From the NCBI RefSeq assembly GCF_001591585.1, contig NZ_BCVE01000001.1:62001-126000 (forward strand): 64,000 nucleotides of DNA. The letters run 5' to 3'. Numbering within the stretch: position 1 is the first letter of the stretch; every line of letters begins with the position of its first letter. Shown here piece by piece: positions 32,447 through 41,641 of this stretch. This DNA comes from Niallia circulans NBRC 13626 (lineage in GTDB: Bacteria > Bacillota > Bacilli > Bacillales > Cytobacillaceae). Both the position numbers and the translations under genes were made by a program. The notes below the pieces were generated by a model. It saw nothing but the letters and a program-made list of their open reading frames with translations. It had not been told where the DNA came from and ran no database searches.

Positions 32447-33711
32447 TGTTTCCACAATACATCTGTCAGGTTGCTGTCAAATAGATTAGTATCTATATTA
32501 CATGTTTCATCATTAATACCATATTGCCATCCATATGCAAGCGACTCTTCCGGTGCATCCACTTTAAATTCGGGGGCATCTTCTTCTGTAGTTATCCCAA
32601 TATTAGGAGAGGCAGACCATAGAAATGTATTATCTTTTATTTCCGCTTTGTTTTTTACAGCTTGATTAAAGGAAGCAGTTAACGCTTCATCTTTATCAAA
32701 AATACCATAAATAGCAGGCTCATAGGTAGATTTACTAACTTCGGCATACCATCCTTCTATAAAGGCGGCATCCACAGGATAATTGGGTTCTATGTCCGCA
32801 AAAATGGCGACACCATCTGGAGCTTCAAGCTCCTTAGCCAACTCAATTGCCTTCTTTGCTTCACTTACACCATTATCATATCCTGTTGCGTCTGTAAACC
32901 CATTATATATGAGTAAGATATCCGCTTCATTGGAATGAATTAAATCGACTTGATCTGCCGTTAAGCCATGAGAAACACCTTCATTTGTTCCTAGATAGCG
33001 CGCAATCACTTTAGGATCTCCAAAGTTATCTCTTACACAAGCAAGAAAATCCTCTGTTGTTTCACTAGCAGAATCAATTCCCCATAAATAGGATGTTTCT
33101 TCCTTGTTGTCCTTATTTCCGTTTGATTCGTTCCCGTCGTTTTCTTTCTTACCATTATCTTCTTTATTATTCTCGTTATTGTTTGTATCCCCATTTTCAT
33201 TATTGGATGATTCTTTCTTTCCATTGGTATTAACTTCATTGGAGACATTAACATCCACATTTAAATCTAAATCATTCAATATATTATTCGCTAGCTCTGC
33301 TTTGTTACTAGAGAGAATATTATTCGTAATATTATTATTTGTCGTACCATTTATCTGACCTTTTAACAAGTTTTCAATAGTATTATTAATAGTGACAGAT
33401 GCTTCTTTTTCTGTTTTATTATCAATGCTATTGTCAATAGCAGCATCCTTATCTTCTAAGTCATTTTTCACCTTATTTTCAATTGTTGCTTTAGATTCGC
33501 CACCAACTATATTCTGGATGTTATTTGTTACTGAAATATTAATATTGCCTGGAGCGCTTTCTGTTGTGGCATTACTCTCGGAATTGACTGAATTGCCTTG
33601 CTCTTTATCTGCTTCCACTTTATTTGTTTGAAAAAGCAAAACAGTAACAATTCCAGAAAAAAGAATCAAGAAAGTAGCAGCTGCTATAAGAAGGTATTTC
33701 TTCCAATCCAT
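32443..33711 (-). CDS. Membrane-anchored DUF1906 (glycoside hydrolase-like) protein with Asn-rich stalk
   Basis: A 422-residue protein with an N-terminal membrane anchor (residues 7-29) and GGAAAGGTG before ATG 33711. Residues 35-205 are low complexity, rich in Asn, Asp, Lys and Ser with repeated NTIEN/NNIQN-like segments. Residues from about 208 form a DUF1906/Rv2525c-like glycoside-hydrolase-like barrel: YLWGIDSASETTEDFLACV, VIARYLG, LIYNGF and GVAIFADIEP with acidic active-site-like residues, then FIEGWY. It probably acts on cell-wall glycan from the membrane surface or coats spores. It is monocistronic. Confidence 0.8.
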   Translation of the reverse strand: MDWKKYLLIAAATFLILFSGIVTVLLFQTNKVEADKEQGNSVNSESNATTESAPGNINISVTNNIQNIVGGESKATIENKVKNDLEDKDAAIDNSIDNKTEKEASVTINNTIENLLKGQINGTTNNNITNNILSSNKAELANNILNDLDLNVDVNVSNEVNTNGKKESSNNENGDTNNNENNKEDNGKKENDGNESNGNKDNKEETSYLWGIDSASETTEDFLACVRDNFGDPKVIARYLGTNEGVSHGLTADQVDLIHSNEADILLIYNGFTDATGYDNGVSEAKKAIELAKELEAPDGVAIFADIEPNYPVDAAFIEGWYAEVSKSTYEPAIYGIFDKDEALTASFNQAVKNKAEIKDNTFLWSASPNIGITTEEDAPEFKVDAPEESLAYGWQYGINDETCNIDTNLFDSNLTDVLWKH

Positions 33712-33829
33712 TCTGTCACACCTTTCCTAATTTACTTACTTTATAAAGTATGTAAATTAGAGAATTTGGGTGTGGGCTATTTTTGGATTGAAATATCTCT
33801 TCATTTCAGCAAACAGAAGGGTTAGAGTG

Positions 33830-34783
<954 letters not shown>

Positions 34784-34869
34784 CTACTCCCCTTTAAAAC
34801 TATTTATTAAATAGCGTTTGTCTATCCCCTGCGAATTATGTATTTTATAAAAAATGTTACCGGAATTAT

Positions 34870-34900
34870 AAAAAAGAAGACATCATACAAATGATATCTC
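34870..34900 (-). terminator. Terminator for the 72-residue protein gene
   Basis: AGACATCAT (34878-34886) pairs with ATGATATCT (34891-34899) with one G-T pair; on the minus strand TTCTTTTTT follows. Confidence 0.85.
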
Positions 34901-34911
34901 CTATACAATAT

Positions 34912-35130
34912 CTAACGCTTTCTTTTTTTATTATCTACTGCAAGTACGGCTTTTTTTACCACCTTTTCAAATTCCACATTTACTTGATATACCTCTTCTT
35001 TTAATTGATTCACGGAAAGGACTTTGCCTTTTCGTCCTTTTATTTTTACAGGTTGATCAATATTCGGTATGTCTTGCCGTAATTGGGTCAATACATTGGT
35101 ACTATTTTCAAAATAATGGACAGTAATCAT
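34912..35130 (-). CDS. Hypothetical 72-residue basic protein
   Basis: A short protein with AAAGGAG before ATG 35130. It begins MITVHYFENSTNVLTQLRQD, then has a probable SH3-like beta segment (VKIKGRKGKVLSVNQLKEE), and ends in KKRKR. The basic tail suggests nucleic acid or membrane contact. It is a single gene with its own terminator. No family recognised. Confidence 0.6.
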   Translation of the reverse strand: MITVHYFENSTNVLTQLRQDIPNIDQPVKIKGRKGKVLSVNQLKEEVYQVNVEFEKVVKKAVLAVDNKKRKR

Positions 35131-35321
35131 TCAATAACACTCCTTTAAAGGAAGTTTTTTCGGATATTAAAATTAATATGGATAAAAGAAATAATTTAGA
35201 ACGATAAACATGCTAGTCATTAAAAAGACAAACCTTCCATTCATTTTAAATATTTTTAAACAAACTTGCTTAATCTTCGCTTATAATAAGAAAAGAATAA
35301 ACAAAGGTGAGGGAACCAAAT

Positions 35322-35843
35322 ATGAACATTTCCTTTAAAAAAATAGATAATCCAACTGATCAATTAATTTCTTGTTTAAATAAGTGGGAAAATGACCCAA
35401 GACTTATCCCGTTCATTCATCCTTGCAGAAATAAAGAGGATTTAGAAAACTACGTACTTGTTACAAAAGAGGAAATAACAAAACGATTAACCAATTACCA
35501 CATGTATGCTATTTATTTAGATGATATTCTTGTTGGAGAAATGAATTATACGATTGATCCCATTCATCTATATAGGAAAGAACAAGGGACCGCTTGGATC
35601 GCTATTACAATTGGCGAAGAAGTTGCAAGAGGAAAAGGTGTCGGATCAACATCATTAATCTATCTAGAAGAGCAGATCAAAAAACAAGGGTTTAACAGGA
35701 TTGAGTTAGGCGTATTTGAATTTAATAAAAACGCACATAAATTATATAAAAAGCTTGGATATCAAGAAATTGGCAAAAATAAATTCTTCACTTATTATCA
35801 AGATAGAATGTGGGATGATATTCGCATGGAAAAATATATATAA
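35322..35843 (+). CDS. GNAT family N-acetyltransferase (RimJ/RimL-like)
   Basis: The start is ATG 35322 behind AAAGGTGAGG; the longer GTG frame starts inside that site. The 173-residue protein has an extended acetyl-CoA motif (TIGEEVARGKGVGSTSLIYL) and FNKNAHKLYKKLGY, typical of the RimJ/RimL/SpeG-like branch that acetylates N-termini, polyamines or antibiotics. The substrate is unknown. It is monocistronic, facing a convergent operon across a shared terminator. Confidence 0.87.
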   Translation: MNISFKKIDNPTDQLISCLNKWENDPRLIPFIHPCRNKEDLENYVLVTKEEITKRLTNYHMYAIYLDDILVGEMNYTIDPIHLYRKEQGTAWIAITIGEEVARGKGVGSTSLIYLEEQIKKQGFNRIELGVFEFNKNAHKLYKKLGYQEIGKNKFFTYYQDRMWDDIRMEKYI

Positions 35844-35893
35844 AAAAAAGGAGAGAAGTGCTGCATATAAGCAAACATTCTCTCCTTTTTTTA
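35843..35893. terminator. Bidirectional terminator
   Basis: AAAAAAAGGAGAGAA (about 35843-35856) pairs with TTCTCTCCTTTTTTT (about 35877-35892). It is shared by the GNAT gene and the leftward ycgQ-like gene. Confidence 0.9.
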
Positions 35894-36733
35894 ATACTGT
35901 CTATATACATAAGGGTCATCTGGCTGATTAATGGACTTCCAATCTGTAACTTTAAGAATCGGAATGGTTTTCTTAAATGGTTGATAGTACACTGTTTCAA
36001 GCTTACCTGTTACTTGGAGCCATTGATCATTCTCTCTTTTCAATTCATCCGGAATATCAAGAAGCATTCCAAAAACACCAGCATCAGCAATACAATGGAT
36101 AATCCCAAAGCGCAGCAGGAACAGCTGATTATTGGTTAAATCCTCTTCCTTGTAAGTAAATCCTGTCAACGTAATTTTTCTATCCATAAATTGACCTGGA
36201 TAATTATAGATTGTTTCCAAATCATTTAAAAAATTATCTTCCCCTAATTTAATTTCAGGGAGATTCTTTATTTTATCTAAGCCCTTATCCATCACTTCTG
36301 CATAGCCTTCTTTGCCATAATAGCTACTCGTATTTGGCTGCAGGAATTGATGCTGACTATATTCATCTCCTTCATCATATGCAGGGAAATAGAGTCCCTT
36401 TTTCTCCACAATATTCGAATCAAGGGTAGCCACTGGAAGTATTAAACCAGTAAGAATAGGAATAAGCAATGTTATAATCGTAAATCCACGTTTCCACCAG
36501 CTATTTTCTTCATGGGAATGATCATGTCCACAATGATTACACGATGCATCATGTGTATGTTTATCCTTTTTTACATAGTTATAGACACATATAATTGTAA
36601 AGAGTACAAATATATAGATAGCAGACTCTGAAATATAAGCATATTTCATATTAATATATTTAGATATATCGCCAGTTGCATGTAAATGTAGAAATAAATA
36701 AGTAAAGCCTATTAACACGAATATTCGAAACAT
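35891..36733 (-). CDS. ycgQ: YcgQ-like (TIGR03943, UPF0703) permease partner
   Basis: A 280-residue protein with GAGGTG before ATG 36733. It has four N-terminal membrane segments, with a His/Cys-rich loop (HTHDASCNHCGHDHSHEE) between the second and third that should bind metal, and a C-terminal extracytoplasmic domain (TLTGFTYKEEDLTNNQLFLL; CIADAGVFGMLLDI). This is the TIGR03943 family always linked to a YcgR/YraQ permease, here the gene just upstream (15-base gap). The pair is thought to transport or sense a metal or metal complex; that is not proven. Confidence 0.85.
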   Translation of the reverse strand: MFRIFVLIGFTYLFLHLHATGDISKYINMKYAYISESAIYIFVLFTIICVYNYVKKDKHTHDASCNHCGHDHSHEENSWWKRGFTIITLLIPILTGLILPVATLDSNIVEKKGLYFPAYDEGDEYSQHQFLQPNTSSYYGKEGYAEVMDKGLDKIKNLPEIKLGEDNFLNDLETIYNYPGQFMDRKITLTGFTYKEEDLTNNQLFLLRFGIIHCIADAGVFGMLLDIPDELKRENDQWLQVTGKLETVYYQPFKKTIPILKVTDWKSINQPDDPYVYRQY

Positions 36734-36748
36734 GTTTTTTTCACCTCT

Positions 36749-37615
36749 TTATAGAAAAATTGTTACGAGAAACACGCAAACTGTAATTAGACCAGTTAAT
36801 AGAATGACAAACTTAGCTTTAAATGTGCTTAGCATCATCAATGTATTTTTGATATCCAACATAGGACCAAACACAAGGAAAGCAAGAATAGATCCTTCAG
36901 AAAAGCTGTTTCTAAAGCTCGCTGCAACAAATGCATCTGCTTGGGAACAAAGACTTAATATGTACGCAAGTCCCATCATAACAAGATGAGAGGAAGCCTG
37001 ACCGTTTCCTATTGAAACAAGGGTAGAAGTCTTAACTAAAGTTTGTACTGCTGCAGCAATAAACGAGCCAATAACTAAGTATTTTCCAACAGAGAAAAAT
37101 TCATCGATCGAATGCTTGAACATAGCTTCGATTCGGTCTTTAAAAGAGTGAATGTGCACGTGTTCAATCACATGACTTTTCAGCGGCGATTGCTTTACTG
37201 ATTTATGCAGAGCAAGTCCAATAAGAATAGAACAAACAAGCGCCAATACAGAACGAAGAATTACCATTCTCCAGCTATTCCCGAAAGCAATATACGTCGA
37301 GAACATAACTACTGGGTTAATAATTGGTCCGGTAAGCATAAAGGCGATACTGGCAGGAACCGGTACACCTTTTAAAATTAACCGCCTTGTAATAGGAATA
37401 ATTCCACATTCGCATGCAGGAATAATGCTTCCAACTAAAGAAGCAAATAAAATGGCCAGGATTGGATTTTTCGGCATCATTTTTGCAATAAGTTCCTCTG
37501 AGACAAAAATTTCGATAATACCCGAAATAAGAACCCCAATTAGAATAAAGGGCAATGCCTCAATGATAATACTGATAAAGATCGTATTTAACTGTAATAA
37601 GGTTTCCATATTCAT
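36749..37615 (-). CDS. ycgR: YcgR-like permease (UPF0718, YraQ family)
   Basis: A 288-residue membrane protein with AGGTG before ATG 37615 and about eight hydrophobic segments. The signature GSIIPACECGIIPITRRLI, with a Cys-Glu-Cys triad, and the repeated pattern around SQADAFVAAS and FGPMLDIKNT are diagnostic of the DUF318/YraQ permeases. A His-rich loop (HVIEHVHIHSF) lies mid-protein. It forms an operon with the downstream TIGR03943 gene. No Zur-type palindrome was found upstream. Confidence 0.88.
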   Translation of the reverse strand: MNMETLLQLNTIFISIIIEALPFILIGVLISGIIEIFVSEELIAKMMPKNPILAILFASLVGSIIPACECGIIPITRRLILKGVPVPASIAFMLTGPIINPVVMFSTYIAFGNSWRMVILRSVLALVCSILIGLALHKSVKQSPLKSHVIEHVHIHSFKDRIEAMFKHSIDEFFSVGKYLVIGSFIAAAVQTLVKTSTLVSIGNGQASSHLVMMGLAYILSLCSQADAFVAASFRNSFSEGSILAFLVFGPMLDIKNTLMMLSTFKAKFVILLTGLITVCVFLVTIFL

Positions 37616-37787
37616 TTTTTAAACACCTACTTTTTTGGTAAAAATCAGAAAGTCATCATTATAAAGAAGATTTATTAAAATCAGATGAGAATAAGGGAGA
37701 ATCACTACTATTAATTATTAATTATTGCAAACGAATACACGAACCTTTACATTAAATAGTAGGAAAGCAGAAAGGAAGTGAACGAAG

Positions 37788-39059
37788 CTGAAGAGAAAGC
37801 TTTTGCTTTTTTTGGTCGCACTATCACAATGTGTTTTCATCGTAGCCTGTAGTGCTCCGTTACAAAAAGAAGCAGAAAATCTTAAACAGAGTCATATAAA
37901 TCCAGAACAAAAGAATAGGCAGCTAACTTTAGACTATATAACTGTTCTAGTAGAAGCAGCAAATAGAGGCATGACGGATACAAGTTCCTTTAATATCTTT
38001 ACAAGTACCATCGAACAAGTAATTAGCCAATGGGGGGAGCCGGATCAAACAGATCAAGTAGGAGAAGGGTACTATGCCATCTATAAGGATAAGGATACCG
38101 TATTTGGATATACTGCAAAAGGCGATATTTATGATATTCGTTCCAATAAAAAGCGATTAAATAGATTATCTCTATCGGATTTAAAAAAGAAAATAGGGGA
38201 ACCAGCAGAAATTAGAGTAGGGAACGGTGAACAAATAATTGTCTATAACCTTAGTGAAGATGTTCAGCTTAAGTTTATAATTTTAAATAAAACCAACAGA
38301 ATAGACCATTTATCTGTCTATCACAAAGTTAGAGGGATACAAGAGAAATATGCCTTAACTATCCAAGGCGAATCTAATCAACTTACCAATAAACAATGGA
38401 AAACGATGCAAAACTGGAGGAGGGAGATCGTGAAATTCCAAGAGAATAATGCGAATGTATACATCAATGGGCGGAATGAAAAGAAAATTTCTTTAACCTT
38501 TGATGATGGTCCTGATGATATCATTACCCCAAAAATCATTGAAATATTACAGCAATATAAAGTGAAAGGGAATTTTTTCTTTATCGGCAGTGAAGCAGAA
38601 AAACATCCGCAAGTTGTAAGAAATGCTTATAAAAACGGGAATTTAGTTTTGAGCCATAGCTATCATCATGTTGACTTATCTGGTTTAGATAAGAACCAAC
38701 AATTAGAGGAAATAACACGGGCAGGCAATACTCTTCAATCGATAATTGGAAAAGAACCTGCAATGATTCGCCCACCATATGGAGAAACAAATGAAACGCT
38801 AATGAAAAACGCCGAACTAAAAGGATATTCTATTATCATTTGGTCCATCGATACACTTGATTGGTCACAAATGGAGGCAGAGAATATTATTAGAAATGTC
38901 ACCAATCATTTGCGAAACGGCGATATTATTTTAATGCATTCAGATTCAGAAAAAACAGAAACTGCAAAGGCATTACCAAAAATAATTGAAACTATTCAGG
39001 AAAGAGACTTTGAAATAGTCGGTCTCGATGAATTACTAGGGATAGAGGCATACCAGTAA
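37788..39059 (+). CDS. Lipoprotein with DUF4309-like and polysaccharide deacetylase domains
   Basis: About 423 residues. The best-placed initiation is CTG 37788, 9 bases after AGGAAG, giving the basic signal start KRKLLLFLVALSQC; TTG 37803 is the alternative but lacks the positive charges and spacing. A lipobox (FIVACSAP) follows. The middle (about residues 50-185) resembles DUF4309/YjgB. The C-terminal domain is NodB-type: TFDDGPDD, HSYHH metal motif, RPPYGE, IDTLDW and ILMH. It probably deacetylates peptidoglycan or a wall polymer at the membrane surface. Confidence 0.82.
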   Translation: MKRKLLLFLVALSQCVFIVACSAPLQKEAENLKQSHINPEQKNRQLTLDYITVLVEAANRGMTDTSSFNIFTSTIEQVISQWGEPDQTDQVGEGYYAIYKDKDTVFGYTAKGDIYDIRSNKKRLNRLSLSDLKKKIGEPAEIRVGNGEQIIVYNLSEDVQLKFIILNKTNRIDHLSVYHKVRGIQEKYALTIQGESNQLTNKQWKTMQNWRREIVKFQENNANVYINGRNEKKISLTFDDGPDDIITPKIIEILQQYKVKGNFFFIGSEAEKHPQVVRNAYKNGNLVLSHSYHHVDLSGLDKNQQLEEITRAGNTLQSIIGKEPAMIRPPYGETNETLMKNAELKGYSIIIWSIDTLDWSQMEAENIIRNVTNHLRNGDIILMHSDSEKTETAKALPKIIETIQERDFEIVGLDELLGIEAYQ

Positions 39060-39144
39060 ATAGGAAGGGAGTTCTCCTTAATAAAAGGAAATTCCCTTTA
39101 AAACTTGTTTTCTTCTCTCTCTTTCTATATAATCAATTATAGAC

Positions 39145-39160
39145 ATTAAAGATCTTTAAT
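39145..39160. promoter_or_regulatory. Palindromic Rrf2 operator upstream of its own gene
   Basis: ATTAAAGATCTTTAAT is a perfect 16-bp palindrome 22 bp before the regulator's ATG. A near-identical copy precedes the flavoprotein gene at 39646. Confidence 0.75.
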
Positions 39161-39182
39161 ATATCCGTAAAGAGGTAGTATT

Positions 39183-39599
39183 ATGAAATATTCAAGAGCA
39201 ACGAATTATGCATTACACACTATGGTATATTTGACACTTGCACCACAAGGGAAAGCTGTAGGGGTAGATCAATTAGCTAAAATCCAAGATTTATCTCCAA
39301 CATATCTATCGAAAATCTTAACTAAACTTGTTAAAGCAGGCTTAATTGAATCAACACCAGGTGTTAATGGTGGTTATCGTATTATAAAACGTGCCGAGGA
39401 AATTTCCTTTTTAGATGTAATTACGGCTATTGAGGGAAACACATCTTTGTTTAGCTGTTCATTGGAGCATGATAATAGAAAAAATGGCGAGTGCTTAATT
39501 GAAAATGTCATGTTAGAGGCTGAAACAAAGATGCGTGAACATTTAAGCCAAAAATATATACGCGATATTGCTAATCAAATTGAACATAATGCTAAGTAA
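39183..39599 (+). CDS. Rrf2 family transcriptional regulator (redox/NO-type)
   Basis: A 138-residue protein with AAAGAGG before ATG 39183. The N-terminal winged helix (KYSRATNYALHTMVYLTLA; PTYLSKILTKLVKAGL; PGVNGGYRI) is typical of Rrf2. Two cysteines (FSCSLEHDNRKNGECLIE) remain where Fe-S Rrf2 proteins have three, suggesting thiol-based rather than cluster sensing, as in SaiR/YwnA-like members. It lies just upstream of a thioredoxin-reductase-like gene carrying the same operator, so that gene is its likely target. Confidence 0.88.
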   Translation: MKYSRATNYALHTMVYLTLAPQGKAVGVDQLAKIQDLSPTYLSKILTKLVKAGLIESTPGVNGGYRIIKRAEEISFLDVITAIEGNTSLFSCSLEHDNRKNGECLIENVMLEAETKMREHLSQKYIRDIANQIEHNAK

Positions 39600-39645
39600 A
39601 AAATAAAGGTGATAACTCATCTTTATTTTTAGTCTAATTACGGAT

Positions 39646-39661
39646 ATTAAGAGTCTTTAAT
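39646..39661. promoter_or_regulatory. Second Rrf2 operator, upstream of the flavoprotein gene
   Basis: ATTAAGAGTCTTTAAT matches the site at 39145-39160 in 14 of 16 positions, and TATAT follows both. It overlaps the promoter region 28 bp before TTG 39689. Confidence 0.75.
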
Positions 39662-39688
39662 ATATGTTATTAAAAGGAGGAATAAGCA

Positions 39689-40585
39689 TTGTTAGATTGT
39701 ATTGTTATAGGTGGAGGACCCGCCGGTTTAAATGCCTCACTTGTTCTTGGAAGAGCACGAATGAAGACGATCGTATTCGACGACGATAAACCTCGAAATT
39801 CCGTTACCCAAGAATCACATGGCTTCATAACAAGAGACGGTATTAAGCCTTCCCAATTTAAACAAATTGGGAAAGAAGAATTAAAAAAATATCCCGATGT
39901 ATCCTTTAAAAGCCAGCGAGTAACAGACATTAAAAAGGTAAATAAACACTTCACCATTTTTACCGATCAAAATGAATCTTATCAGGCAAAGAAAATTATA
40001 TTATCTACTGGACTGATTGATATTCTGCCCGATATTGCTGGCTTGCATCATTTTTATGGAAAAAGCATATTTAGTTGTCCTTTTTGTGATGGTTGGGAAC
40101 TTAAAGATCGAGCTTTAGCAGTATTGGCAGAAAATGATCATACTTTTCATTTAACCAAATTGCTTTTTAATTGGAGTAGAAACATTATCGTTTGTACAAA
40201 TGGCAAGAAGATACTTACGAATGAGCAACTTGACACGCTAAATAACAAAAATATTAAAGTAATCGCACATGAGATAGACAGACTGCAAGGCGATAACGGA
40301 CAATTGCAAAAGATTATCTTTAAAAATGGGGAAGAGATCGATAGAGAAGGTGGTTTTGTCACAGCCGAACTTCAACAAGCCGTTCCCTTTGCTGAATCAC
40401 TTGGATGTATATTAAATAAGATGGGTGGAGTGGAAACCGATGCTCTTGGGCGGACAAATATAGAAGGAGTATACGCAAGTGGAGATAATACTCTATTAAC
40501 ACCACCACAGTTGATAAACGCTGCAAGCCAGGGAAGCAAAGCTGCTTCAGGAGTAATAGCTGACTTAATTAATGAGGGCTTTTAA
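39689..40585 (+). CDS. Thioredoxin-reductase-like NAD(P)/FAD oxidoreductase
   Basis: A 298-residue protein from TTG 39689 behind AAAGGAGG. FAD-binding IGGGPAGLNASLVLGRARM opens the protein; the redox-active CxxC is in SCPFCDGWE; the C-terminal FAD motif is GVYASGDN. This is the short TrxR/AhpF-like class (HI0933-unlike), often called NAD(P)/FAD-dependent oxidoreductase. The second nucleotide-binding motif is weak, as in ferredoxin- or bacillithiol-linked relatives (YpdA-type), so the electron partner is uncertain. It is controlled with, and probably by, the Rrf2 protein upstream. Confidence 0.88.
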   Translation: MLDCIVIGGGPAGLNASLVLGRARMKTIVFDDDKPRNSVTQESHGFITRDGIKPSQFKQIGKEELKKYPDVSFKSQRVTDIKKVNKHFTIFTDQNESYQAKKIILSTGLIDILPDIAGLHHFYGKSIFSCPFCDGWELKDRALAVLAENDHTFHLTKLLFNWSRNIIVCTNGKKILTNEQLDTLNNKNIKVIAHEIDRLQGDNGQLQKIIFKNGEEIDREGGFVTAELQQAVPFAESLGCILNKMGGVETDALGRTNIEGVYASGDNTLLTPPQLINAASQGSKAASGVIADLINEGF

Positions 40586-40638
40586 TTAAGAAATAAATAC
40601 TTGTTTTAGCAAGACATTCATAAACATGAGAAAACAAA

Positions 40639-40673
40639 CGGGCAAACAAGGCGAAAATCAACTTGTTTGCCCG
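40639..40673. terminator. Terminator overlapping the end of scrR
   Basis: CGGGCAAACAAG (40639-40650) pairs perfectly with CTTGTTTGCCCG (40662-40673). The right arm encodes the last residues of ScrR (Ser-Gly-Gln-Thr-Ser). On the minus strand a T-rich tail follows. Confidence 0.88.
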
Positions 40674-41635
40674 CTAATTAGTTTTACGGGGATTTCATAA
40701 CGGTCTTCCTGATCATTTACTCCGTCTATTTTTTGAATAAGAAGCTCTACACAAAGCTTAGCCAATTCTCCGAGAGGCTGCTTCACCGTAGTTAGTTTAG
40801 GGAAATAATCCTCTATAAAGGAAGTTCCATCATATCCGACTAGTTTAAAATCTTGTGGTGATGTTAAACCAAGTTTTTCCGCTTCATTTATAACTAAAAG
40901 TGCTTTCATATCATCTGAACAAAAGATTCCCTCTGGCTGCTCTGTTTTAAGAATTTTAGCTATCTCCACCGATTTTCTCAAGGGAGTAAAGCTTCCGTTT
41001 ATGGAAAATATTCTTGGTTGTAAACCAGCATTGTTCATTTCATCTATATAGCCCTTTGTCCGTAAATAGGTTGGTGATTTAACATCATTGCTTCCAGTTA
41101 ACATGATTATTTTTTGGATACCATGGTTGAGCAAGGAGCGTGTCGCTAAAACACCGCCCTGATAGTTATCACTGCTTACAATGGGAATATTAGGTGCAAG
41201 GAAACGGTCAAAGCTTATAATAGGGGCCTTGATATTCTTGTAATCATCATGGTTTAAATTATGTGCACCTGCAATGATTCCTTCTACTTGATTTGCTTGG
41301 AGCATTTGAATGTACTCCCGTTCTTTATCCGAATTATGTTCGCTATTACATTGGATTGTTTTATACCCTGCACGGAAAAGTTCTCGTTCTAAATGATCAA
41401 TCAATTCTGCATAGAAGACATTATTCAAAGCAGGAAAAATTAATCCAACTAGCTTTGTGGACTTCCCCTGCAAACTGCGAGCAAGATTATTTGGTTGGTA
41501 ATGAAGCTCTCTCATTGCTTCATGAACCTTAGCAATTGTTTTTTCTGATAGATAGCCTTTTTTATTAATAACACGGCTGACCGTCGTAGGACTCACCCCA
41601 GCTAATTTGGCTACATCGGTTAATTTTGCAACCAT
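40658..41635 (-). CDS. scrR: LacI family repressor of the sucrose genes (ScrR)
   Basis: A 325-residue LacI/GalR protein. The N-terminal HTH and hinge are complete (KLTDVAKLAGVSPTTVSRVI; YQPNNLARSLQGK), followed by a periplasmic-binding-like effector domain (GLIFPALNNVFYAELI; DDMKALLVINEAEKLG). It starts six bases after the scrB stop, so it is co-transcribed with scrB. In the Scr system the repressor responds to sucrose-6-phosphate or fructose. Its likely operators are the AAACGTTT palindromes in the scrB-scrA intergenic region. Confidence 0.92.
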   Translation of the reverse strand: MVAKLTDVAKLAGVSPTTVSRVINKKGYLSEKTIAKVHEAMRELHYQPNNLARSLQGKSTKLVGLIFPALNNVFYAELIDHLERELFRAGYKTIQCNSEHNSDKEREYIQMLQANQVEGIIAGAHNLNHDDYKNIKAPIISFDRFLAPNIPIVSSDNYQGGVLATRSLLNHGIQKIIMLTGSNDVKSPTYLRTKGYIDEMNNAGLQPRIFSINGSFTPLRKSVEIAKILKTEQPEGIFCSDDMKALLVINEAEKLGLTSPQDFKLVGYDGTSFIEDYFPKLTTVKQPLGELAKLCVELLIQKIDGVNDQEDRYEIPVKLISGQTS

Positions 41636-41641
41636 TTTAAT

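Noticed and set aside
33033-33358. Open frames on either strand opposite the Asn-rich stalk
   Set aside because: Low-complexity Asn codons (AAT/AAC) create long open antisense frames by chance; no start signals.
36733-37788. Zur box for the ycgR-ycgQ operon
   Set aside because: The upstream region contains AT-rich ATTAATTATTAATTATT but not the conserved TCGTAAT-type palindrome.
41293-41532. 79-codon plus-strand frame inside scrR
   Set aside because: It is opposite the conserved LacI domain and has no initiation signal.
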